DNA from: Treponema rectale
GTDB taxonomy: Bacteria; Spirochaetota; Spirochaetia; Treponematales; Treponemataceae
Reading direction: 5' to 3'
Assembly (NCBI RefSeq): GCF_014202035.1
Contig: NZ_JACHFR010000001.1
Location: 987,091-1,051,090 of the forward strand
DNA: 64,000 bases
Positions 36,543-45,246 of the stretch are shown piece by piece (within the stretch, counting starts at the first letter, position 1; each line of letters starts with the position of its first letter). Made by a program: the position numbers and the translations under genes. The notes beneath the pieces were generated by a model. It had not been told where the DNA came from and made no database searches. It saw only the letters and a program-made list of their open reading frames with translations.

Positions 36543-37256
36543 ATGGATAATACAGTTTCGCTTTTTAAACCTGCAGAGAGTGAAAAAAGCCGATTTATGG
36601 TAAAAACCTATTTATGGATGGCATTTGCACTGGCCCTTAGTGCCCTGACGGCATGGTACTGCGCAAACAGCCTGTCTTTAATGCAGCTTATATGGGACAG
36701 CAGGTTCGGTTTCATTGCACTTGCAGTTGGAGAACTCGCAGTCGTCATGATTCTTTCAGCCGCAATAAGAAGTATATCAACAGGCATTGCAAAACTTCTT
36801 TTCGTGTTTTATTCAGTACTTAACGGAGCAACACTCTCTTCAATTTTCTGGCTTTACCACATCACTTCAATCTATATGTGTTTCGGCACAACAGCCCTTA
36901 TGTTTTTTGTAATGAGCATATATGGACTTACAACAAAGCAAAGCCTGGCCAGAGCCGGACACTATCTGATGATGCTGCTTATCGGAGTCATTATAGTTGG
37001 AGCTGTAAACATGCTTGTAGCCAGAATTGGCGGCGGAGATCCTTCAAAACTGGATCTTATCCTTTCTTTTGTTACTGTAATTATTTTTACAGGGCTTACA
37101 GCCTATGATTCTCAAAAGCTGCTTGCAGTTGCACAGAGGGCTGATTCTTCAGAAGCATACAAAAAGCTGGCAATTATCGGTGCTCTTGAGCTGTATCTTG
37201 ATTTTATAAACATATTCCTGAACCTTCTTCGCATTTTTGGAAGAAGCAGGGACTAA
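36543..37256 (+). CDS. Bax inhibitor-1 / YccA family membrane protein
   Basis: 237 aa with seven predicted membrane helices. The family features are visible: FMVKTYLWMAFALALSALTA at the first helix, and the conserved terminal pattern TGLTAYDSQKL with ALELYLDFINIFLNLLRIFG, where the Asp residues form the pH-sensing pair. Bacterial members act as Ca2+ leak channels or FtsH-associated regulators. AGGAGG precedes the start 10 nt upstream; it starts 5 nt after the ComFB gene and ends the operon. Confidence 0.92.
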   Translation: MDNTVSLFKPAESEKSRFMVKTYLWMAFALALSALTAWYCANSLSLMQLIWDSRFGFIALAVGELAVVMILSAAIRSISTGIAKLLFVFYSVLNGATLSSIFWLYHITSIYMCFGTTALMFFVMSIYGLTTKQSLARAGHYLMMLLIGVIIVGAVNMLVARIGGGDPSKLDLILSFVTVIIFTGLTAYDSQKLLAVAQRADSSEAYKKLAIIGALELYLDFINIFLNLLRIFGRSRD

Positions 37257-37281
37257 AAACACAATTGAATTTTAAAACATG

Positions 37282-37333
37282 AAGAGCCCCTTAAAGTTGA
37301 ACGGCAAGAGTTCAATTTTAAGGGGCTCTTTGG
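37282..37333. terminator. Long hairpin between convergent Bax-inhibitor-1 and lyase genes
   Basis: AAGAGCCCCTTAAA (37282-37295) pairs with TTTAAGGGGCTCTT (37317-37330), extended by TTGAAC/GTTCAA. The T tract is weak on both sides, so termination is probable but not certain. Confidence 0.75.
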
Positions 37334-37357
37334 TTTATACCTGACAACTCCAAAACT

Positions 37358-38938
37358 TTATGCAAACAAAGAAGTCTCTTTTAACCAGACAGCCACTTTT
37401 TCTGCATCTTTATCTAAAGGCCTGTCATCCTTAACAAATCTGCTTATTGCACGAACCTGCTCATACACCTTTCTTGTAAACGGAGAAAAATCCTCCTTAC
37501 CGGCCAGATCAACTGCCTGCATAGCCGCAAGAAGATGTGTTGCAAACTGAAGATAAACAAGTTCAATCTGTTCTGCAAATTTTCTTGCACTGATTGTTCC
37601 CATAGAAACTTTATCCTGATTAAGAGCTTCCGTCGGATGACTTGTAAGACTGACAGGGAACGTATAAGTCATTATTTCACCGCGAATAGCGCTGATTGTA
37701 ATCTGAGCAGCCTTAAACCCTAATCTAAGACCTGCACGAGGGTCATCATCAGCAGTATACGGGATAAGGTTTTCTGTAAGACCGTTAAATTTTCCGTCAA
37801 TTATAACCTCTGCCTGCTTATCACTCAAATCACTAATATTTGCAAGAGCAGTCCTCATGTAATCACATGCTGCACAAATATGCCCGCCGTAAAAATTTCC
37901 TGTGTTATAAAGACGTCCGGCTTCAATATCTACAAGAGGATTATCACTGGCTGCATTCAGTTCCTCAGTAATCCACTTTCTTGCAACGTCAAGTGTATCG
38001 CGATAAACACCGGTAATTTGCGGAGCACAGCGTATGGAATATCTGTCCTGAATCTTATTCTGCTGTTTTAAGAATTTCTTTTCATTAAGAGAATCAATTT
38101 TATTTTTCAAAAAATCTTCATATTTAAAGACTCTTTTTGAATCTTTTATAATTTTATAAACATAGGCTGCAGATTCTACCTGACCGGAATGATTCTTAAT
38201 ACGGCTGACTTTATCAACAAAAGGAGTATCTTTACCGCCTGTAATCTCAGAAGTAACCGCTGTTAAGAAATCAGATATATTTGCAAGACGCTCAGCTTTT
38301 TTCCATGCAAGGGACGCAACCGCAGTCATAACTGCAGTACCGTTCATTATGGCAAGTCCTTCCTTTGCCTCAATAAGAAGCGGTTCTAAGCCTTCTGCCT
38401 TAAGAGCTTTTTTTGCAGGAACAATCTTTCCTTTATAATAAGCATCCCTGTCACCCATTATTACAGCAGCAAGATAGCTTAAAGGAGTAAGATCACCACT
38501 GGCACCTACAGAACCAAGTTCTGGAATAACCGGAATAATATCATGTTCAAGAAGAGCAAGCATCATTCTGGCAAGTTCAGGACGAATAGCAGAATGCCCT
38601 CCCTTTACGTTCATATTAAGACGGGTAAGAACAACTGCCCTTCCCGTTTTAACATCAAATTTTTTACCAAGTCCGATTCCGTGATATGCAACAATATCCC
38701 TCTGAAGTTCACCTGCTTTATCAACACTTATCTGATTTGCACAGGAGTCTCCAAAGTCAGTAGTTACACCATAAGTCGGAACTCCGGTTGAAATATAATC
38801 CATAAGAAATTTTCTTGATTTTTCAATTATATTCCAGAATTTTTTGTCTGACGGAAGCTTTACCTGAACTTTCTGTTCTGCCACATCACACACGTCTTCA
38901 ATAGTCAAACTATTACCATCAACAACAATACTTCTCAT
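37358..38938 (-). CDS. hutH: Histidine/aromatic amino acid ammonia-lyase
   Basis: Removes ammonia non-oxidatively, in HutH giving urocanate from histidine. 526 aa. The self-cyclising Ala-Ser-Gly that forms the MIO cofactor is at 146-148 within GSVGASGDLTPLSYLA. The substrate-selectivity loop reads LQRDIVAYHG, where HAL normally has Ser-His, TAL His-Leu and PAL Phe-Leu. The retained His favours HAL, but Tyr in place of Ser is unusual. No hutU or hutI nearby. Upstream lie palindromes (38956-38980), a possible operator. Confidence 0.8.
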   Translation of the reverse strand: MRSIVVDGNSLTIEDVCDVAEQKVQVKLPSDKKFWNIIEKSRKFLMDYISTGVPTYGVTTDFGDSCANQISVDKAGELQRDIVAYHGIGLGKKFDVKTGRAVVLTRLNMNVKGGHSAIRPELARMMLALLEHDIIPVIPELGSVGASGDLTPLSYLAAVIMGDRDAYYKGKIVPAKKALKAEGLEPLLIEAKEGLAIMNGTAVMTAVASLAWKKAERLANISDFLTAVTSEITGGKDTPFVDKVSRIKNHSGQVESAAYVYKIIKDSKRVFKYEDFLKNKIDSLNEKKFLKQQNKIQDRYSIRCAPQITGVYRDTLDVARKWITEELNAASDNPLVDIEAGRLYNTGNFYGGHICAACDYMRTALANISDLSDKQAEVIIDGKFNGLTENLIPYTADDDPRAGLRLGFKAAQITISAIRGEIMTYTFPVSLTSHPTEALNQDKVSMGTISARKFAEQIELVYLQFATHLLAAMQAVDLAGKEDFSPFTRKVYEQVRAISRFVKDDRPLDKDAEKVAVWLKETSLFA

Positions 38939-38955
38939 AAAAGCCTCATAAAATC

Positions 38956-38980
38956 GATTTAAATCAATACTGAGCAGTAT
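38956..38980. promoter_or_regulatory. Palindromes upstream of the ammonia-lyase gene
   Basis: GATTTAAATC (38956-38965, perfect 10-bp palindrome) and ATACTG-AG-CAGTAT (38967-38980) are adjacent, 18-42 nt before the lyase start; a TATACT on the minus strand overlaps the second. Likely a repressor or activator site. Confidence 0.5.
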
Positions 38981-39019
38981 ATCGAATTATTCCAATTTAT
39001 AGAAGTAAAGTATATTTTT

Positions 39020-39673
39020 TTATAGTTCAATTTTCAGATCAGGAAACTTCTGTATAAGGGCAAACTTTATCATCTTAACACATCCGTCAATACCAAGTTT
39101 CTGTGAATTTAACGTCAGATCATAATTAACAGGATTTGTCCAATAATTTCCACCAGTATAATATGAATAATATTCAGCTCTATAAGTATCAGTTTCTTCT
39201 ATTGCCCTGTCTGCCTGCTCAGCAGAAAGTCCAAGTTTTTCCATAATACGTGGACGGCAAAACTCTCTCGGAGCTTCTATGTAAACGCTTAGAACCCGGT
39301 CTGAATCACGAAGAACCCAGTCTGCTGCCTTTCCGACGATTATAGAACTTTCAGTTTTACTTATCTCCGTAATAATCTGCTTCTCATATTCATAAAGCTG
39401 ATCATTAGAAACAAATTTCTGGAGTTCCGGCTTAGGGATTTTTCTTTTAGGAAGAAGCTCCAGCAAGCGGGAAAAACCTGTTTTTTTCTGAATTTTCTCA
39501 TTTACATTTTCAAAAAGCTGTCTGTCGATACCGCTTAACTGAGATGCCAGTGTCAGAATACGGTTTTCATAACAATGAATTCCTAAATCTTTAGCAACCA
39601 TGGATGCAATTTCTTTTCCGCCCGAACCAAATCCTCTGGCAACTGTAACGGTAAAATTTCTGCCACTGATCAT
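39020..39673 (-). CDS. Cytidylate-kinase-like family protein
   Basis: 217 aa. The N-terminal P-loop region, RGFGSGGKEIAS (about residues 13-24), is the pattern of the cytidylate kinase-like family (PF13189) rather than a classical GxxGxGK kinase. It contains ILTLASQLSGIDRQLFE, then a basic segment, and ends in a C-terminal LID-like part. Members are often annotated CMP kinase-like with unknown substrate. I start at ATG 39673 (AAGGGGA upstream); the longer frame to 39718 begins in hydrophobic, T-rich DNA. Confidence 0.75.
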   Translation of the reverse strand: MISGRNFTVTVARGFGSGGKEIASMVAKDLGIHCYENRILTLASQLSGIDRQLFENVNEKIQKKTGFSRLLELLPKRKIPKPELQKFVSNDQLYEYEKQIITEISKTESSIIVGKAADWVLRDSDRVLSVYIEAPREFCRPRIMEKLGLSAEQADRAIEETDTYRAEYYSYYTGGNYWTNPVNYDLTLNSQKLGIDGCVKMIKFALIQKFPDLKIEL

Positions 39674-39769
39674 AAATTTCCCCTTGTTTAATATTATGAA
39701 AAAAATATAAAAAAACACCGTATAACAGTCAATGTAAAAAGAAGATCGGATTTTAACAATTTCCGTTTT

Positions 39770-39824
39770 TTACAAAAAAAAAGTGTACCTCCAAAAATTG
39801 TCTCCAATTTTTTTTGGTACACTT
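39770..39824 (-). terminator. Terminator of the SPOR-protein operon
   Basis: Perfect AAGTGTACC / GGTACACTT 9-bp stem (39781-39789 with 39816-39824), with an inner AATT-rich stem and a T run on the minus strand. It lies just downstream of the SPOR gene. Confidence 0.85.
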
Positions 39825-39864
39825 CAATCACTTATACATATGATTTCCGTCTTTTTCAGATTAT

Positions 39865-41922
39865 TTATTTCACAGATTTTACAAAAGCATCCCTGTAACC
39901 GAAGGATTTGAATTTAGCAAGAACTGCTCCATATTCATCCATCGTAAGAGGACCAACCATTACACGGTAAGCTCCCTTAGAAGTTTTTACGAATACCAGC
40001 GGATATTTACTGTATCTTACTGCCAGTATCTCAAGATTTTCCCTTTGACTGATAGTAGCAATCTGAACATAATAATATCCTTTCTTAAGGTCACTTTCCT
40101 CTACTGTATAACGCCGGATTATGTCATTCTCTTCTGCAACAGGTTCAGGCTGAACAGTTTTCTCTACATAGACCTCATCTTTTTCCGGTTCACCGCTGTC
40201 ATCAGGAATGATAGTTTCTGCCGGAACAAGAATAATTCCCTCATAAGAGCCTTCTTCAACAGGTTCTTCGATCTCATCTTCTGCTTCAGCAGAAGGTTCA
40301 GCAGGAAGAACAGGTTCTGCATCTGCAACAGTTTCTCCTGCAAGATCAGCTTCAGGCTCATCTTCATTTTCAGGAACAGAATCATCTTCAAAATACTCCG
40401 CTACAGGCTCTTCAACTACTGCCTCTTCTCCAGGAAGATCATCTTCCGGCTCTTCTTCCACAGACGGTTCTTCAACAGTTAGTTCTTCATCCAAAGTTTC
40501 TTCCGGTACAACAGGTTCTACATTATCAACTGTTTCACCCTCAGAATCATCCTCAGGAACTCCGTCGTTTTCAGAAACAACTGTTTTTAATACAGGTTCA
40601 ACAGAAGCTACTTCTTCACCATCAAGATCGTTATCCGGAACATCAGAGTTTTCTGGAACAACATTTTCTTCTTCAACTGGAACTATAATAATATCCTCTT
40701 CAGAAGGTTCTGTTTCTTCTACTCCAAAGTCAGCAACAGGTTCCTCCGGATTATCTTCCGTCAAATCCTCAGGAAGTTCATCAACAAACACATCTTCTTC
40801 TACCGGCTGCTCAGAGCTGATATTTTCTTCCGGTTGAACAATTACCGGTTCTTCAGGAGAAACCTTTTCTCCATCAAGATCACTTTCAGGAATTCCCTCA
40901 TTTTCTTCAGGAAGATTTTCTGTTACCGGCTCATCAACAGGTTCAAGTTCATCAGCTTCAAAAGCCTCTTCAGAAACAGCTTCTTCTTCATCATTAACAT
41001 CATCCTCAGTTACATCAGTCTCCGGTTCATAAGATGATTCAGTTTCAGCAGGAGCAGTCTCTACTATATTTTCAGACACAGGTTCAAGCTCATCAGCATC
41101 AAATTTTTCTTCCTGAATTTCTTCCGGAACTTCTTCTTCCGTTGAGTTTTCCTCTTCTACAGGAAGGCTTTCTTCTGAATCCGTATCATTTTCAGGAACA
41201 TTTTCTTCAACTTCAGGAAGTTCTTCTTCAAACGGTTCCTCAACAACAGGCTCTTCAAAACTTTCCTCAACAGTAGTTTCCGGTTCTGTCTCCTCAGGAA
41301 TTTCTTCCACAGGAGTTTCTTCTACTGGAGTTTCTTCTACTGGAGTTTCTTCAACGTTTTCAACCGGTTCCTGAACATTAGAAACAGGAGTATCAATTTC
41401 ATCAGCAGGGGAAGGCTGCTCAACAGCATTTTTTACGCTCATGAAATCATCTTCTGAGTTTTCATTATCAACTTCATAAGAAAGTTCATCACTTTCAGGT
41501 TCAGCTGTATTTTCCGGCTCTGATACAGTCTCACGAGAAATATTTCCTGCAGAAGCCTTTTCAAGAACAGCAGAACCTGTTGATGATTTATCAATAGTTC
41601 CATTCCGTCCTGTAAGTTTTACAGTCAGCTTAACTGAAGGTTCAAGCCCCAGTTTTGCAGCTGCTTCCTGACTTACGAGAAGTGCTGTTCCTTCAGCAGC
41701 ATCAAGAGTTCCAAGATTAAGAAGGCTGAGACTTTCTCCTGTTTCAGGATTAGAAAGTACAACGCTGTCTCCCGGAAGATAACCGGCAGCTTTGACAAAA
41801 AGACCTCCTGGAAGTTCTCCCTTTCTGGCAATTACAACATTTCCGGAGGTAAACTCCCCCTCAGCTGAAATCAGAGTAAAACTTATAAATAAAGTAAAAA
41901 TCAATGATAGAATCTTTTTCAT
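39865..41922 (-). CDS. Very acidic exported protein with SPOR domain
   Basis: 685 aa. Signal peptide (about 1-20, ending SAEG), then a small beta domain (about 25-105). Residues about 130-600 are almost entirely Glu/Asp/Pro/Val with repeats: EETPV units and a longer degenerate unit of the form PE-x3-PxxDxxGExVxxxEPV. The C-terminal 75 residues form a SPOR domain (YYYVQIATISQRENLEI, then YRVMVGPLTMDEYGAVL). SPOR domains bind amidase-trimmed peptidoglycan at the septum. Probably a periplasmic cell-division or cell-wall protein. Overlaps its upstream neighbour by 4 nt. Confidence 0.85.
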   Translation of the reverse strand: MKKILSLIFTLFISFTLISAEGEFTSGNVVIARKGELPGGLFVKAAGYLPGDSVVLSNPETGESLSLLNLGTLDAAEGTALLVSQEAAAKLGLEPSVKLTVKLTGRNGTIDKSSTGSAVLEKASAGNISRETVSEPENTAEPESDELSYEVDNENSEDDFMSVKNAVEQPSPADEIDTPVSNVQEPVENVEETPVEETPVEETPVEEIPEETEPETTVEESFEEPVVEEPFEEELPEVEENVPENDTDSEESLPVEEENSTEEEVPEEIQEEKFDADELEPVSENIVETAPAETESSYEPETDVTEDDVNDEEEAVSEEAFEADELEPVDEPVTENLPEENEGIPESDLDGEKVSPEEPVIVQPEENISSEQPVEEDVFVDELPEDLTEDNPEEPVADFGVEETEPSEEDIIIVPVEEENVVPENSDVPDNDLDGEEVASVEPVLKTVVSENDGVPEDDSEGETVDNVEPVVPEETLDEELTVEEPSVEEEPEDDLPGEEAVVEEPVAEYFEDDSVPENEDEPEADLAGETVADAEPVLPAEPSAEAEDEIEEPVEEGSYEGIILVPAETIIPDDSGEPEKDEVYVEKTVQPEPVAEENDIIRRYTVEESDLKKGYYYVQIATISQRENLEILAVRYSKYPLVFVKTSKGAYRVMVGPLTMDEYGAVLAKFKSFGYRDAFVKSVK
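41312..41354 (-). repeat. 15-bp tandem repeat in the SPOR-protein gene
   Basis: About three perfect 15-bp units, GGAGTTTCTTCTACT, encode repeated PVEET on the minus strand. Unit length is a multiple of three, so copy-number changes would not shift the frame. Confidence 0.8.
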
Positions 41923-42431
41923 AACTGCCTGCCTATTTCTGAATGAATTTCAGAAGCAACTTTCTGTGACAATTTATAAACACCAGTCTGCATGTTTTTC
42001 GCTTTAATCCCGGAAGCATCAATTTTACCGCCGGCAACTCTTTCATCCCTGCGGATATCAGTAAGTTTCCAGCTTATAAAATCAATATTATCAACAACGT
42101 TCGCTTCAGATCGTGCTGATGCAGAAACATCATAGTCGGCCGTTATCAGGATAAAGTACCGGATTCCCCCTTCTCTTGCTTCTGCCACAGCTTTTTTTTC
42201 GTAATAACCATCCTTTGCAGAATCATTAAAACTTATTGCAGGAGAATTAGTAACTATAAACCCCTGGTTAAAAAAATAATCAAGAATAGTCTCCTCTATC
42301 ATGAGTGATGAAAGACGAACGTCATCAGAGCTTTTATCATGCTGAATTACCTGAAAAGCAACAGATTCTGAGTATACTAAAACACTGACAACTGCAAAAA
42401 TAACCGTCAATGCCATTCTTTTTACACTCAT
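41919..42431 (-). CDS. Small exported protein, unknown
   Basis: 170 aa. Signal peptide (about 4-22), no lipobox Cys. The mature domain is helical/beta mixed with a TADYDVSASARSEANVVDNIDFISWKL span and WKLTDIRRDERVAGG, resembling LpoB/CsgG-type envelope assembly proteins, but I do not recognise it. I chose ATG 42431, where GGGAGG is 8 nt upstream; ATG 42437 is too close. It overlaps the SPOR gene by 4 nt, so the two are co-translated. A FliA-like promoter lies upstream. Confidence 0.65.
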   Translation of the reverse strand: MSVKRMALTVIFAVVSVLVYSESVAFQVIQHDKSSDDVRLSSLMIEETILDYFFNQGFIVTNSPAISFNDSAKDGYYEKKAVAEAREGGIRYFILITADYDVSASARSEANVVDNIDFISWKLTDIRRDERVAGGKIDASGIKAKNMQTGVYKLSQKVASEIHSEIGRQL

Positions 42432-42462
42432 GATCATTCCTCCCGCTTAGTACTCTCTAATA

Positions 42463-42489
42463 TCATCGGAATCTGATTTTTTTTATTTA
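42463..42489 (-). promoter_or_regulatory. Possible sigma-28 promoter of the SPOR operon
   Basis: Minus-strand TAAA, 15 nt, TCCGATGA: spacer exact and six of eight positions match GCCGATAA. It lies 31 nt upstream of the small exported protein's ATG. Confidence 0.45.
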
Positions 42490-42548
42490 GTATTTTCTGA
42501 TAATTGAAGAAATAACCATATGGTGATATCATTTACCCGGGTGTGGAC

Positions 42549-44066
42549 ATGAATAAAACAGATACTAGAATCTACATTATCGGCGCCGGTTTTGCAGGAC
42601 AGATGATAGCCCGGGATCTTCTCAGAAAAAAGATTTTCGGAACTGTAGCATCTTTTTTTGATGATGATGAAAACCTGATCGGAAAGAGTTTTGACGGAAT
42701 TCCGGTTTTCGGACCTGTAGAATCAATTGCATCCGTAATACGGGCCGGACAGAACGATGAAGCAATAATCGCAACTCCAAGCGCCGGAACTGAAAAAATA
42801 AAAAAAATATACGATATTCTCATAAATGCCGGTTTTACCAGAATAAAAATTCTTCCTTCCGTGAGCCAGATTGTTGAAGGAAAAGCACATCTCATTCAGG
42901 CAAGAGACATAAATCCTCTGGATGTTCTGGGAAGAACACCGATTGTCATATCGTTAAAAGAAAGCCTTTCATACCTTAAAGGAAAACGAGTTCTTATTAC
43001 AGGTGCCGGAGGTTCCATTGGAAGCGAACTTGCCCGCCAGCTGCTTGAAGGAGGAGCTGAACGTCTGTACCTTTTCGGACACGGTGAGAATTCAATTGTA
43101 AATATTTATAGAGAACTTCATATACTTCAGAATGAAGGCGTCGGAGAAAAAGCAACTGTAGTTCCAATAATAGGAGATATGAAAGACAGGGAATACACTG
43201 ATTACATCATTGGCCGCACTCATGCAGATGTAATATTTCACTGCGCCGCATATAAGCATGTCCCGATGATGGAAGAAAATCCAGTCGCAGTAATAGAAAA
43301 CAATGTATTGGGAACAAAAAATCTGCTTGATGCAAGTCTGGCCCATAACGTAGAAAGATTCGTACTTATTTCGACAGATAAAGCTGTTACTCCGGTAAGT
43401 GTTTACGGAGTAAGCAAAATGCTGTGCGAAAAACTTGTCCTCAAGGCAGCAAAAAGCGCAGGAAATAATCAAGCATTTATGTTCGTAAGATTCGGTAATG
43501 TTCTTGGTTCACGAGGTTCGATTCTTCCGCTCTTTATGGAACAGATAAACAATGGCGGTCCTGTAACTGTTACAGATCCGGAAATGGAAAGATTTTTCAT
43601 GACTATACCGGAAGCATGTTCCCTTGTACTTCAGACCGGTGGAGTAGGAAAAAATGCTGAAAGTTACCTTCTTGACATGGGAGAGAGCATCAAAATAATT
43701 GACCTGGCACGTCAGATAATAAAATTCTCAGGTTTTGAACCGGAAAAGGATATTGCAATAAAAATAATAGGTCCACGACCGGGAGAACGTCTGGAAGAAC
43801 CTTTATGGCTGAAGGAAGAAAATCCCCAGCCTACCGAATACAAGAAAATCCTTAAACTCAAGAATATCGAAAGCAAAACCCTTGACGGACTGCTGGAAAA
43901 GATAATGCCTGTAGTAAAATTTAACAGCGAAAAAAAAGAATTATTCAGAAATAAAGAAGTTCTGTTGAGAATTCTGAGGGATGAAGTTCCTTCCCTGAAC
44001 GAATTTTATACAAAAATGGAACAGGAAGGAACTAAACAGAAATTATCAGCAAAGGTGGTGCTTTAA
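42549..44066 (+). CDS. Nucleotide-sugar 4,6-dehydratase (PglF/CapD-like, soluble)
   Basis: NAD-dependent extended SDR predicted to make a 4-keto-6-deoxy sugar from a UDP-HexNAc. About 505 aa. The N-terminal 125 residues form a soluble CoA-binding-like domain; the four membrane helices usual in PglF are absent. The Rossmann loop GAGGSIGSEL begins near 152, and STDKAVTPVSVYGVSK (about 275-290) gives the Tyr-x3-Lys pair. I chose ATG 42549; GTG 42543 is also possible. Starts an operon with an aminotransferase, 1 nt before that gene's start. Confidence 0.85.
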   Translation: MNKTDTRIYIIGAGFAGQMIARDLLRKKIFGTVASFFDDDENLIGKSFDGIPVFGPVESIASVIRAGQNDEAIIATPSAGTEKIKKIYDILINAGFTRIKILPSVSQIVEGKAHLIQARDINPLDVLGRTPIVISLKESLSYLKGKRVLITGAGGSIGSELARQLLEGGAERLYLFGHGENSIVNIYRELHILQNEGVGEKATVVPIIGDMKDREYTDYIIGRTHADVIFHCAAYKHVPMMEENPVAVIENNVLGTKNLLDASLAHNVERFVLISTDKAVTPVSVYGVSKMLCEKLVLKAAKSAGNNQAFMFVRFGNVLGSRGSILPLFMEQINNGGPVTVTDPEMERFFMTIPEACSLVLQTGGVGKNAESYLLDMGESIKIIDLARQIIKFSGFEPEKDIAIKIIGPRPGERLEEPLWLKEENPQPTEYKKILKLKNIESKTLDGLLEKIMPVVKFNSEKKELFRNKEVLLRILRDEVPSLNEFYTKMEQEGTKQKLSAKVVL

Positions 44067-44067
44067 A

Positions 44068-45246
44068 ATGAATGCTGTAAAAATGAACGTACCTTTTTTC
44101 AAGGCATCAATCGGCAGTGAAGAAGAAAAAGCTGTTATCGATGTAATGCGCAGCGGCTGGCTTACAACAGGAAGTCAGGCCCTTGCTTTTGAAAAGGAAT
44201 TTTCAGAAAAAGTACACTCTCCTTTTGCACTGTGCGTCAATTCAAATACAAGCGGAATGATTCTGGCAATGGAAGCCCTTGGCGTCAACAGAGAAAATGC
44301 AGTAATAACAACTCCGTACACTTTTGTTTCTACAGCTGCAAGTGCCCGGCACCTTGGAGCAGATGTTTTCTTTGCTGACATCGAAAAAGACTCTTACTCC
44401 ATTGATCCGAACAGCATAGAAAAAATACTGAAAAGTCCGGATGGAAAAAAAGTAAAGGCTATTGTTCCGGTTCACATAGCAGGAAATGTCTGCAATATGA
44501 ACGCAATAATGAATCTTGCAGAAAAATACAATGTAAAGGTTATAGAAGACTGTGCCCACTCATTTCCAAGTAAAACGCAGTCCGGATATGCAGGCACAAT
44601 AGGCGACGCAGGAATTTTTTCATTCTATGCAACAAAGACAATGACAACTGCAGAAGGCGGAATGGTTACCGTAAAAGATTCCGCTGTTGCAAAACGAATT
44701 ACTCAGATGAGGCTTCACGGAATGGACCGAACGACATGGGACAGATATACATCTCCTAAAGCCAGCTGGGAATACGATATAATTGCCCCGGGATACAAGG
44801 CAAATCTTCCTGACATACTGGCTGCTCTCGGACGGGTACAATTAAAAAGAGCAGAAGAATTTGACAGAAAACGCAAAATCCATGCAGCCTATTATAATTC
44901 AAATCTAAAAAAACTCGATTTCATAAAACTGCCTCCTGATTCTGAAGGAAACGCCTGGCATCTTTATCTTATGAGGCTTGATCTTTCTAAGCTCAAGTGC
45001 AGCAGAGATGACTTTGCCCGGGAACTTCAGCAAATGGGTGTAGGCATCAGCATGCACTTTATACCGCTTTTTAATTTTTCTTACTGGAAAAACCTTTATC
45101 ATGGATTTACCCCGGAAAATTTTCCAAATGCACAGCAGCATTACCTGGAAACGATAACACTGCCCCTGTGGCCGGACATGACAGAAGAGATGTGTGCCTA
45201 TGTAGTTGACTGTATAAAAACCATCGGAGAAAAATATCATGGCTGA
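44068..45246 (+). CDS. DegT/DnrJ/EryC1-family sugar aminotransferase (PglE-like)
   Basis: PLP enzyme that aminates the 4-keto sugar produced upstream. 392 aa. PLP-binding Lys190 in FYATKTMTTAEGG, the SGMILAMEAL helix near residue 67 and HSFPSKTQSGYAGTIGD near 168 fit the family. AAGGTGG 9 nt before ATG. The dehydratase-aminotransferase pair is the standard route to UDP-4-amino-4,6-dideoxy sugars (bacillosamine, pseudaminic or legionaminic precursors). The 3' end overlaps the molybdenum-enzyme large subunit by 8 nt, an unexpected partner. Confidence 0.9.
   Translation: MNAVKMNVPFFKASIGSEEEKAVIDVMRSGWLTTGSQALAFEKEFSEKVHSPFALCVNSNTSGMILAMEALGVNRENAVITTPYTFVSTAASARHLGADVFFADIEKDSYSIDPNSIEKILKSPDGKKVKAIVPVHIAGNVCNMNAIMNLAEKYNVKVIEDCAHSFPSKTQSGYAGTIGDAGIFSFYATKTMTTAEGGMVTVKDSAVAKRITQMRLHGMDRTTWDRYTSPKASWEYDIIAPGYKANLPDILAALGRVQLKRAEEFDRKRKIHAAYYNSNLKKLDFIKLPPDSEGNAWHLYLMRLDLSKLKCSRDDFARELQQMGVGISMHFIPLFNFSYWKNLYHGFTPENFPNAQQHYLETITLPLWPDMTEEMCAYVVDCIKTIGEKYHG

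Noticed and set aside
40045..40482. Open frames antisense to the SPOR-protein gene
   Set aside because: They arise from the skewed GAA/GTT composition of the acidic repeats; no ribosome site and no recognisable protein.
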